Source of the DNA: Pseudobutyrivibrio sp. UBA3626
Lineage (GTDB): Bacteria > Bacillota > Clostridia > Lachnospirales > Lachnospiraceae
Assembly (NCBI GenBank): GCA_002373675.1
Contig: DFLF01000008.1
Coordinates: 149,423-213,422, forward strand
Length of the DNA: 64,000 nt
Direction of reading: 5' to 3'
Numbering within the stretch: the stretch's first letter is position 1; every line of letters begins with the position of its first letter. Below, piece after piece: positions 1-6,633 of this stretch. The notes below the pieces were generated by a model that had not been told where the DNA came from, searched no databases, and worked only from the letters and a program-made list of their open reading frames with translations. The position numbers and the translations under genes were made by a program.

Positions 1-131
1 CACCACCGCGGCTAACAATATAACCATATCTAGCACAATTGTTAGCCACCGAACCCCAACAACAGCGCATAATCCACCACCGCGGCTAACAATATAACCA
101 TATTTAACATAATTGTTAGCCACCACACCCT
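1..131. repeat. Left tandem array of ~74-bp hairpin repeat (partial)
   Basis: Two units of the repeat also found at 1728-2280 are visible, with the palindrome starting at 10 and at 84 (spacing 74). Each has arms GGCTAACAAT and ATTGTTAGCC around an 18-nt AT-rich loop, followed by a C-rich spacer containing CAACAGCGCATAATCCACCA. The array enters from the left edge, so its full length is unknown. It stops abruptly at about 131, where open coding sequence of a surface protein tail begins. Confidence 0.9.
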
Positions 132-418
132 TAGGTAAAGAGTTTGCTTCAAAACTAATTGACGGTGTTGAACATGCTGTTAAAGTTGAATTTAACGATG
201 GTGAGACAGTTGAGGCAAAGCTTACAGTAAAGGCAGCTGCTTCAGAGGCATCAACAGCAACTTCTTCCGCGGCAACTGCTGCTTCTACTTCAACATCTAC
301 GACTAAGAAAGCTTCCGCACCAAAGACGGCTGATGCACTTCCGTACGTGGGACTTGTGCTTGTATTTATGGGAACATCTGCTATAGGTGTTATATCATAT
401 AGACGTAAGAACTCATAA
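113..418 (+). pseudogene. C-terminal remnant of a sortase-anchored surface protein
   Basis: The frame is open from a TTG inside the repeat array to 418, but the first six or so codons are repeat DNA and no ribosome binding site precedes them. The true coding part starts near 131. It gives a short beta-strand-like stretch, a low-complexity Ser/Thr/Ala linker, then a cell-wall sorting signal: PKTAD (an LPXTG-type variant), a hydrophobic helix and a positively charged tail YRRKNS. That order is typical of the end of a large Gram-positive wall-anchored adhesin. The N-terminal bulk, including any signal peptide, is absent. The repeat array may have replaced it or may interrupt a gene whose 5' part lies off the left edge. 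A terminator follows at 478-515. The sorting signal is clear; the pseudogene status is inferred. Confidence 0.6.
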
Positions 419-477
419 TAATTAGACGTAAGAACTAATTATTTGTTCTAACCATTTTAATATTTTTGTAATAAAGT

Positions 478-515
478 CTCTCGAAGTCAGAATACTAGCT
501 TCGGGGGATTTTTTT
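478..515 (+). terminator. Rho-independent terminator, repeated element copy 1
   Basis: CTCTCGAAG (478-486) pairs with CTTCGGGGG (499-507) as 9 bp with two G-U pairs, followed by seven T. Nearly the same sequence recurs at 1649-1685 and 3344-3381. It lies behind the surface-protein remnant. Confidence 0.85.
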
Positions 516-561
516 GTTAATAAATTCTTAATAAAGTTGTCACACATTCATTCAAGCATAG

Positions 562-570
562 TGCTATACT
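562..570 (+). promoter_or_regulatory. Extended -10 promoter of the first Rpn-like gene
   Basis: TGCTATACT at 562-570 is an extended -10 element. A TTGTCA lies at 537-542 but the 22-nt gap is too long for a normal -35, so the extended -10 probably dominates. The second Rpn-like gene (minus strand) has an equivalent TGTTATACT, which supports the call. Confidence 0.5.
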
Positions 571-576
571 CCTTAT

Positions 577-620
577 ATCAAAGCAACTCTGCTTTGATAA
601 CATAGGCAGTCGCTTATGTT
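577..620 (+). promoter_or_regulatory. Two tandem hairpins in the leader of the first Rpn-like gene
   Basis: ATCAAAGC/GCTTTGAT (577-584/591-598) and AACATAGG/CTTATGTT (599-606/613-620, one G-U) are 8-bp stems with 6-nt loops, set back to back just after the predicted transcription start. They are followed by TTCCACTTCTACCA (622-635), a block also present in the leader of the second Rpn-like gene. Role unknown; leader-level control is inferred. Confidence 0.5.
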
Positions 621-659
621 AATTCCACTTCTACCAATAACTAAAAGGAGGAAGAGATT

Positions 660-1598
660 ATGGCGCATGAGTACGACAACGCTTTCCGAACCATGGAAAA
701 CGATTGTCCCAAATTATTAATACCTTTAGTGAATGAGGTGTTTAAAACTAATTATTCACTAGAATCACCAATTGAGTTATATCCAAACGAGCAATTGATT
801 ACATCGCCAGAAGACAAGCAAATGATTAGGATTACAGATTCAAACTTTGTAATTATTGGTTCATCAGAAGACAGATATCATATCGAGTGTGAATCCAATC
901 CGGATAGTAATGAGTTGCAGGTTCGTATATATCAGTATGATATGCAGGTTGCTCTATATGGACATACATTTATTGAAGATATAATGCATGTGGAATTTCC
1001 AAGAACTGCAGTATTGTATCTCAGACATAACGATAACACACCTGATACGCTAAAAATATGTATACACAATGAAGACGATGTATTACAACGTGAAATACAA
1101 GTTATTAAGGTGCAACAATACACCCTAAAAGAGATTTTCGATAAGAACTTATTTATTATATTGCCATTTCACATTTTTGTACACGAGAAGGAACTTTCGT
1201 TGTATAATAAAGATAAGAATAAGCTCAATGAATTGATTCACGAATATGAGTACATAGTAGGAAAACTAAATGACCTAAATCAAGTGGGAGAACTTACCTC
1301 CCTTGAAAAGTATTGTATAATAACTTCAATGAGAAGCGTACTAGGTCTAATTGCGAAGAAATATAATAAAGTTATAAAGGAGGCAGACAGAGTTATGGGT
1401 GGTGAAATATTAGAATACGAAGCTAAAACTATATATAGGAATGGATTCAAGAATGGAGAGCTAAAAGGTGAACTTAAAGGTGAATTAAAAAAAGGGCTTC
1501 AAGCCTACAAGAATTGTATTGAAAGAGGCATGTCCAAAGAAGATGCTCTTGCTATATCGGAGTTGAAAGAGGAAGATATTTCTAAAGAGCTTAGTTGA
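660..1598 (+). CDS. Rpn-family PD-(D/E)XK nuclease-like protein
   Basis: This 312-residue protein resembles the Rpn / 'PD-(D/E)XK nuclease family transposase' proteins abundant in Lachnospiraceae. The family is linked to recA-independent recombination or to DNA cleavage in defence. The N-terminal half carries a nuclease-like core with HIECESN near residues 80-86, a plausible E-x-S/K-type catalytic strand, followed by a helix (RIYQYDMQVAL). The C-terminal third is helical and ends in short ELKG(E/K) repeats near 266-277, a usual hallmark of these proteins. The start at 660 has a strong AAAGGAGGAAGAG site. It has its own promoter, double-hairpin leader and repeated terminator, and is flanked on both sides by the 74-bp repeat arrays, which suggests a mobile or exchangeable cassette. 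The family is well supported; activity is unproven. Confidence 0.75.
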   Translation: MAHEYDNAFRTMENDCPKLLIPLVNEVFKTNYSLESPIELYPNEQLITSPEDKQMIRITDSNFVIIGSSEDRYHIECESNPDSNELQVRIYQYDMQVALYGHTFIEDIMHVEFPRTAVLYLRHNDNTPDTLKICIHNEDDVLQREIQVIKVQQYTLKEIFDKNLFIILPFHIFVHEKELSLYNKDKNKLNELIHEYEYIVGKLNDLNQVGELTSLEKYCIITSMRSVLGLIAKKYNKVIKEADRVMGGEILEYEAKTIYRNGFKNGELKGELKGELKKGLQAYKNCIERGMSKEDALAISELKEEDISKELS

Positions 1599-1648
1599 TG
1601 GATTTATCTTGCCTGCTGTTTATATAATTCAATACTAAATAATAAAGT

Positions 1649-1685
1649 CTCTCGAAGTTAGATTACTAGCTTCGGGGGATTTTTA
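1649..1685 (+). terminator. Rho-independent terminator, repeated element copy 2
   Basis: CTCTCGAAG (1649-1657) pairs with CTTCGGGGG (1670-1678), followed by a T-rich tail. The preceding AATAAAGT is also shared with copy 1, so the repeated unit extends slightly upstream of the stem. It ends the first Rpn-like gene. Confidence 0.85.
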
Positions 1686-1727
1686 TTTGTTGTTCTTCCT
1701 TATTTTTACAGTTTTAGGATATCTCGT

Positions 1728-2280
1728 GGCTAATAATTTAGAATATTCGACTATTATGTTAGCCACTGCCCCCGACAACAGCGCATACTCCACCATCGCG
1801 GCTAACAATGTAACCATATTTAACATAATTGTTAGCCATCACAACCCGACAACAAGGCATACTCCACTACCGCGGCTAACAAAAGAGCCTAATTTAACAC
1901 TTTTGTTAGCCACCACAACCTGACAACTAGGCATAATCCACCACCGCGGCTAACAATGTAACCATATCTAGCACAATTTTTAACCACCGCCCCCGACAAC
2001 AAGGCATACTCCACCACCGCGGCTAACAATGTAACCATATCTAGCACAATTATTAGCCACCGCCCCCGACAACAAGGCGTAATCCACCACCGCGGCTAAC
2101 AATATAACCATATTTAACACAATTGTTAGCCACCACACCCCGACAACAGCGCATACTCCACCACCGTGGCTAACAATATAGCCATATTTGACGCTTTTGT
2201 TAGCCACCACACCCCGACAACAAGGCACAATCCACAACCGCGGCTAACAATATGAATAGATTTATCGTTTTTGTTAGCTT
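1728..2280. repeat. Tandem array of eight 72-74 bp hairpin repeats
   Basis: Palindromes begin at 1728, 1800, 1874, 1948, 2021, 2094, 2168 and 2242 (spacings 72, 74, 74, 73, 73, 74, 74). A unit is a 38-bp inverted repeat (arms GGCTAACAAT / ATTGTTAGCC) plus a ~36-bp conserved C-rich spacer (CCCGACAACAAGGCATACTC then CACCACCGC). Both parts are conserved, so this is not repeat-plus-unique-spacer. The unit at 1874 has different inner arms, AACAAAAG and CTTTTGTT, that still pair to give 12 bp, so pairing is kept while sequence changes. The first and last units are degenerate. This fills most of the 860-bp gene-free stretch 1599-2458. Period is not a multiple of three, and no coding role is seen. 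Confidence 0.92.
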
Positions 2281-2458
2281 TGACATCCCAATAACAATTA
2301 ATAAAAATCAGTATGTTGGATAATATAGTAATTCTAATTGCATTGTTGTATAATGTTGGTGAAGGAAGAGTGACTAGCGATGGTTGATTTGTTCGATAGT
2401 ATATATGAATGATAGTTATAATTGAAAATAAATGTAGGTCAAATGAAAGGAGAATGTT

Positions 2459-2713
2459 ATGTGTCAGATTTCTTTTTACATTCCAGATGAAGTATTATAT
2501 GATACAAAAATGAATACCTCAGAGGCGAATGTCTTTGCAAGAGAAGCAGTTGCACTTAGTTATTATACTAAAGCAGGTGTTTCGCTGGGATATTGTGCTG
2601 AAATTGCGGGAATGAATAAGGGAGAGTTTATAAGATTATTGGGAGAGAATAACATATCGATTTTTCAATTTGAATCAGAAGATGAGTTGAAGGAGGATGT
2701 TCTAAATGCGTAG
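2459..2713 (+). CDS. UPF0175-family antitoxin-like protein
   Basis: This 84-residue protein has the UPF0175 pattern: an N-terminal strand (ISFYIPDEVL), a basic helix around FAREAVALSYY, then the helix-turn-helix-like AGVSLGYCAEIAGMNKGEFIRLLGENNI. UPF0175 proteins pair with PIN-like DUF3368 toxins as proposed type II antitoxins that bind the toxin and their own promoter. The gene starts at ATG 2459 after AAAGGAGAATGTT and overlaps the next gene by 8 bp, which supports co-translation. The Cys at position 2 is not usual for the family. Stretch 2281-2458 upstream has a TATAAT at 2349-2354 but no convincing -35. Confidence 0.75.
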   Translation: MCQISFYIPDEVLYDTKMNTSEANVFAREAVALSYYTKAGVSLGYCAEIAGMNKGEFIRLLGENNISIFQFESEDELKEDVLNA

Positions 2714-3182
2714 AGTTGTTGTGAATACGACGCCCTTAATAGCTCTATCTGAAATAGGAAAGCTTAATATTTTGAAAGATATGTATGGTGAAATTTCTAT
2801 TCCAAAGGCTGTGTATGATGAAGTTAAACTTGAGCCTGCATACTCAGAGGTTAATACATCATTGGATTGGATAAATGTTGTCGATATAGATGATACTGTA
2901 TATGCAAAGATGTTTAGTGCGAGGCTTCATGCAGGAGAAGTGGAAGCTATTATGTATGCTATAGATACAAAAGCTGATTTGATTGTTTTGGATGATAAAC
3001 TTGCAAGAAAAACAGCTAAGTATATGGGGCTAACTGTTACAGGTACATTAGGGGTTGTTATTAAAGCAAAGGAAATGGGGTATATAGAGGCAGTTAGACC
3101 TATTATGAATAAGCTGATTCAAAATGGATTGTATATAAGTGTAGATGTTCAAAAAATGGTTTTGGATATGGTGGATGAGTAA
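2706..3182 (+). CDS. DUF3368 PIN-like domain protein (putative toxin)
   Basis: This 158-residue protein matches DUF3368, a PIN-fold group of predicted metal-dependent ribonucleases. Visible landmarks are VVVNTTPLIAL (residues 4-14), where the usual first Asp of PIN is Asn as is common in DUF3368; E76 in LHAGEVEAI; and LIVLDDKLARKTA near 93-105 with the conserved DD and Arg. It lies directly after a UPF0175 gene with an 8-bp overlap, the standard antitoxin-toxin order. GGAGGA just before the start, inside the upstream gene, is its ribosome binding site. The pair could stabilise this accessory island. Family call is firm; toxicity is inferred. Confidence 0.75.
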   Translation: MRRVVVNTTPLIALSEIGKLNILKDMYGEISIPKAVYDEVKLEPAYSEVNTSLDWINVVDIDDTVYAKMFSARLHAGEVEAIMYAIDTKADLIVLDDKLARKTAKYMGLTVTGTLGVVIKAKEMGYIEAVRPIMNKLIQNGLYISVDVQKMVLDMVDE

Positions 3183-3343
3183 TGATTATCACACAGAATC
3201 TATAGTAATAATTAGTAATAGACTTGGATTTCAGTTCGTCGCTTCATCGACGCTAGAATTAGAAGAATATTTGCTAAGAAATAATTGAAAGGAAAATCCC
3301 ATTGGATATCCTATGGGAATAATCAGTTGGTACAAAAGCATCA

Positions 3344-3381
3344 CTCTCGAAGTTAGATTACTAGCTTCGGGGGATTTTTTT
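3344..3381 (+). terminator. Rho-independent terminator, repeated element copy 3
   Basis: CTCTCGAAG (3344-3352) pairs with CTTCGGGGG (3365-3373), followed by seven T. The inner TTAGATTACTAG is identical to copy 2. It serves the toxin-antitoxin-like pair. Confidence 0.85.
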
Positions 3382-3400
3382 ACTGTGAGACAACAATAAT

Positions 3401-3425
3401 ACGCTCCACCATTTCGGTGGAGCGT
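3401..3425 (-). terminator. Terminator of the minus-strand Rpn-like gene
   Basis: ACGCTCCACC and GGTGGAGCGT form a perfect 10-bp stem with a 5-nt loop, placed 9 bp past the stop codon of the minus-strand gene. The T-tract is only moderate on either strand. Confidence 0.6.
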
Positions 3426-3433
3426 ATATAGGA

Positions 3434-4345
3434 TTAATTGTTCTTATATTTCTCAAGTTCAGTCTGAAGTTGTTCGATTAAAGAATCTTTCTGGGACAAT
3501 TGTTTCTCCTTCTGAGACAATTGTTCATCCTTCTGAGACAATTGTTCATCTTTCTGAGACAGTTGTTTCTCCTTCTGAGATAATTGTTTCTCCAAGCTTT
3601 CCATCTTGTTCTGTACGTATTGCTCATGGAAGATGGCTTCTCTTCTTGCTTCACACATCATTCTTACAGTCTCATCAGAATTCTGCTCGTATATGGAATT
3701 GGCGGCTTCTGAATATACCTTGTCTTTCTCAGCAATCATCTTCAGTTCCTCCCATGTGGTAGCTTTGAATAGCCTGGCCCATTCATCAATGTGCCATCTC
3801 TTATCCTCTTCAGTGGCAAGTTCTATCTGATTTAATGATAACACGCGAAGACAGAAATTTCTATTGTAAATTGTTCCTGTCTTAACATTTTGGAGCATAT
3901 TTTTACTATAAAATTCCTTCTCTTCTGGGAATAGGTCATAATCAAGAAATCCGATGTGTGTAACAGGCATGACAGAATTATAATCTTCTCCCTTTTGTAC
4001 GTTCTCAAATGTTCTACACAAATAAGAAAGAGATCTATTCTGCCAGTTGCCTAAGTCAGCAACCTGCATCTCAAGATTGATAATTGAATTGTCATTGAGT
4101 TTGACTTTAATGTCTAGCACATAGTCTTTGTCCTCTATGTATTTACCTAATTCTATTGGATTAGCAATCTCAACTGTAGTAATTGTATCCGAAGGAACAT
4201 GCATCATAGAACTGATAATCCCTTTTAATACATTATTGTTTGACTGGAGTACCATGCGAAACATATAGTCATTAGTCATGCCATACGCTATTTTGCCATT
4301 CGCATGTCTCCATCCCTCCTTATTTAATTTTAAATCTATTGTCAT
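3434..4345 (-). CDS. Rpn-family PD-(D/E)XK nuclease-like protein with heptad tail
   Basis: This 303-residue protein has the family landmarks: the N-terminal TNDYMFRMVLQ, then the PD-(D/E)XK core with VLDIKVKLND (the Asp strand) and INLEMQVAD (the E-x-Q strand), then a helical region. The C-terminus (about residues 248-300) is a coiled coil made of near-identical heptads of the type EKQLSQK, encoded by 21-bp tandem DNA repeats. The start at 4345 is preferred over the more distal ATG at 4399 because GGAGG lies 7 bases upstream. The leader shares GTTCCACTTCTACCA and the TGnTATACT promoter with the Rpn-like gene at 660, yet the proteins belong to different subgroups. Proposed role is DNA cleavage or recombination; partner unknown. 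Confidence 0.8.
   Translation of the reverse strand: MTIDLKLNKEGWRHANGKIAYGMTNDYMFRMVLQSNNNVLKGIISSMMHVPSDTITTVEIANPIELGKYIEDKDYVLDIKVKLNDNSIINLEMQVADLGNWQNRSLSYLCRTFENVQKGEDYNSVMPVTHIGFLDYDLFPEEKEFYSKNMLQNVKTGTIYNRNFCLRVLSLNQIELATEEDKRWHIDEWARLFKATTWEELKMIAEKDKVYSEAANSIYEQNSDETVRMMCEARREAIFHEQYVQNKMESLEKQLSQKEKQLSQKDEQLSQKDEQLSQKEKQLSQKDSLIEQLQTELEKYKNN
3491..3595 (-). repeat. Five 21-bp tandem repeats encoding coiled-coil heptads
   Basis: Units begin at 3491, 3512, 3533, 3554 and 3575 with core CTGAGACAATTGTT. Each encodes seven residues (E/D)(K/E)QLSQK. The 21-bp period keeps frame, so copy number can change by slippage and would lengthen or shorten the coiled coil. Confidence 0.9.
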
Positions 4346-4368
4346 AAATACCTCCATATCTATGACAT

Positions 4369-4395
4369 GGTAGAAGTGGAACTGAAATAAGTATA
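4369..4395 (-). promoter_or_regulatory. Promoter and leader start of the minus-strand Rpn-like gene
   Basis: On the minus strand TGTTATACT is an extended -10 (TATACT at 4395-4390), and GTTCCACTTCTACCA (4383-4369) follows at the predicted transcript start. Both elements have counterparts upstream of the gene at 660. Confidence 0.5.
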
Positions 4396-4563
4396 ACACA
4401 AACGCATACGAACAAATTATTAACTTTTTATTAATTCTGTAAATAATGCAAAATCTGGGACATGAGTGTTTTGTACTATTTACGACATAATTATAAAAGA
4501 AAATTAATTATGAATTACATAATGAATTACACTATAATTATTTATGCAATAACATAATAAATG

Positions 4564-4572
4564 TGATATTAT
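4564..4572 (+). promoter_or_regulatory. Possible extended -10 promoter of thrS
   Basis: TGATATTAT fits an extended -10; no good -35 is visible. The intergenic stretch 4346-4648 is otherwise very AT-rich. I looked for a T-box leader (specifier stem, TGGNACCGCG antiterminator bulge) and saw none. A small GGTGA-G-TCACC palindrome (4622-4632) sits just before the ribosome binding site. Confidence 0.35.
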
Positions 4573-4648
4573 ATATAGGTATGCATAATACAATAGAATA
4601 ATAAGACTATGCCGTTTGTGTGGTGAGTCACCGGAAGGGAGATACGAA

Positions 4649-6607
4649 ATGATTATTACATTAAAAGATGGAACAAAAAAAGAATACGAAGGAAAGATGA
4701 CTGGTTTTGATATTGCAATGGATATTAGCGAAGGTCTTGCTAGAAATGCTTGTGCAATAGAAGTTGATGGCGAGGTAAAAGATCTTCGAACTACAATAGA
4801 GTCTGATTGCAGTCTTTCCATTCTAACATCTAGAGATAAAGAAGGACTTTCTGCTCTTAGACATACTTGTTCTCATATTATGGCTGAAGCTGTTAAGAAG
4901 ATTAGACCAGATGCTAAGCTTGCCATTGGTCCATCAATTGAGGATGGCTTCTATTATGATTTTGATACAGAGCCTTTTTCAAGAGAGGACTTAGATGGAA
5001 TAGAAGCAGAGATGAAGAAGATTATTAAGTCTAAGCCTAAGTTTGAGAGATTTGAGCTTGAGAGAGCTGAGGCCGTTAAGTTTATGGAAGATAGAAATGA
5101 GCCGTACAAGGTTGAATTAATTAATGACCTTCCTGAAGGCTCGACTATTTCATTCTATCGTCAGGGTGAAGATGATTTTGTTGATCTTTGTGCAGGCCCT
5201 CATCTAATTAATACTAAGCTTATCAAAGGATTTAAACTCCTTTCTTCTTCTGGAGCATATTGGAGAGGTGATGAGCATAATAAGATGCTTACTCGTATAT
5301 ATGGTACAGCATTTGCAAGTAAAGATGAGTTGAAGGCACATTTAGAACATTTAGAAGATATTAAGAAGAGAGATCATAATAAGCTTGGTCGCGAGATGCA
5401 ACTATTTACAACAGTAGATGTAATAGGGCAAGGTTTGCCACTATTTATGCCTAAGGGAACTAAGATGATTCAGACATTGCAGCGCTGGATTGAAGACTTA
5501 GAAGACAATGAATGGGGATATACAAGAACAAGAACGCCTCTAATGGCTAAGTCAGACCTTTATAAGATATCAGGTCACTGGGATCATTACAAGGAAGGCA
5601 TGTTCGTTCTTAATGAAGGACGAGATGACAAGGATGTTATGGCACTTAGACCAATGACTTGTCCTTTCCAATACTATGTATATAAGGCAACTCAGCATTC
5701 ATATAAAGATTTACCATGTAGATATTCTGAGACTTCTACATTATTTAGAAATGAAGATTCAGGTGAGATGCATGGACTAACTAGAGTTCGTCAATTTACA
5801 ATTACTGAAGGACATTTAATAGTAAGACCAGATCAGATGGTAGACGAGTTCAAGCGTTGTCTTGCTCTCGCAAAATATTGTCTGGAGACACTTGGTGTGG
5901 AAGAAGATGTAACATATCATCTATCTAAATGGGATCCTGATAACAGAGAGAAATACATTGGTGACAAAGAGGTTTGGGAAGAGACTGAAGGTCATATCAG
6001 AGATATTCTTAACGAACTAGGAGTGGAATTCTCTGAGGATGTTGGTGAAGCTGCATTCTATGGTCCTAAAGTAGATATTAATGCTAAGAATGTCTATGGT
6101 AAAGAAGATACAATGATTACTATTCAATGGGATGCTTTGATTGCTGAGCAATTTGATATGTATTACATTGATGAAAATGGTGACAAGATTCGTCCATATA
6201 TTATTCATAGAACTTCTATGGGATGCTATGAGAGAACTCTTGCATGGCTTATTGAGAAATACGCAGGTAAATTCCCTACATGGCTTTGCCCAGAGCAGGT
6301 TAGAGTTCTTCCTGTCTCCGAGAAATACGCAGATTATGCTTCAGAAGTTGAAGCAGAGCTTAAGAAGAATGGTATTCTCACTACAATGGACAATAGAGCA
6401 GAAAAGATTGGATTTAAGATTCGTGAAGCAAGACTTAATAAGCTTCCTTATATGCTGGTTGTAGGCGAGAAAGAGCGTGATGATAAAACAGTATCGGTTC
6501 GAAGCCGATTCGCAGGGGATGAAGGTGTCAAATCCCTTGATGAATTCATATCTCAGATTACAGAGGAGATACGTACTAAGACTATTAGAGAAGAGATTCA
6601 ACAATAA
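4649..6607 (+). CDS. thrS: Threonyl-tRNA synthetase
   Basis: It charges tRNA-Thr with threonine in the cytoplasm. The 652-residue length matches bacterial ThrRS (about 640). Domain order is N-terminal TGS (residues 1-60), the second additional/editing domain with HTCSHIMAEAV (the HxxxH zinc-type motif), the class II core with RPMTCPFQ (zinc Cys), motif 2 region RNEDSGEMHGLTRVRQF, and the C-terminal HRTSMGCYERTLAWL followed by the anticodon-binding domain. Start 4649 is chosen over the upstream ATG at 4616 because AAGGGAG lies 7 bases before it and the TGS domain begins there. The acyl-CoA ligase gene follows after 26 bp, so the two may be co-transcribed. Confidence 0.95.
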   Translation: MIITLKDGTKKEYEGKMTGFDIAMDISEGLARNACAIEVDGEVKDLRTTIESDCSLSILTSRDKEGLSALRHTCSHIMAEAVKKIRPDAKLAIGPSIEDGFYYDFDTEPFSREDLDGIEAEMKKIIKSKPKFERFELERAEAVKFMEDRNEPYKVELINDLPEGSTISFYRQGEDDFVDLCAGPHLINTKLIKGFKLLSSSGAYWRGDEHNKMLTRIYGTAFASKDELKAHLEHLEDIKKRDHNKLGREMQLFTTVDVIGQGLPLFMPKGTKMIQTLQRWIEDLEDNEWGYTRTRTPLMAKSDLYKISGHWDHYKEGMFVLNEGRDDKDVMALRPMTCPFQYYVYKATQHSYKDLPCRYSETSTLFRNEDSGEMHGLTRVRQFTITEGHLIVRPDQMVDEFKRCLALAKYCLETLGVEEDVTYHLSKWDPDNREKYIGDKEVWEETEGHIRDILNELGVEFSEDVGEAAFYGPKVDINAKNVYGKEDTMITIQWDALIAEQFDMYYIDENGDKIRPYIIHRTSMGCYERTLAWLIEKYAGKFPTWLCPEQVRVLPVSEKYADYASEVEAELKKNGILTTMDNRAEKIGFKIREARLNKLPYMLVVGEKERDDKTVSVRSRFAGDEGVKSLDEFISQITEEIRTKTIREEIQQ

Positions 6608-6633
6608 TTATATCATATAATAGAGGTGTAACA

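Noticed and set aside
1687..2237. Open frames within the repeat array on both strands
   Set aside because: They arise from a repeat whose period is not a multiple of three, have no ribosome binding sites and encode low-complexity sequence.
1..2280. CRISPR array
   Set aside because: Both parts of each 74-bp unit are conserved, so there are no unique spacers; no cas gene is in the window.
1728..2280. Integron attC array
   Set aside because: The arms GGCTAAC/GTTAGCC superficially recall attC core sites, but they break the RYYYAAC/GTTRRRY pattern, there are no cassette genes between units, and no integrase is seen.
4400..4648. T-box leader upstream of thrS
   Set aside because: No specifier stem and no TGGNACCGCG-type antiterminator bulge were found in the AT-rich leader.
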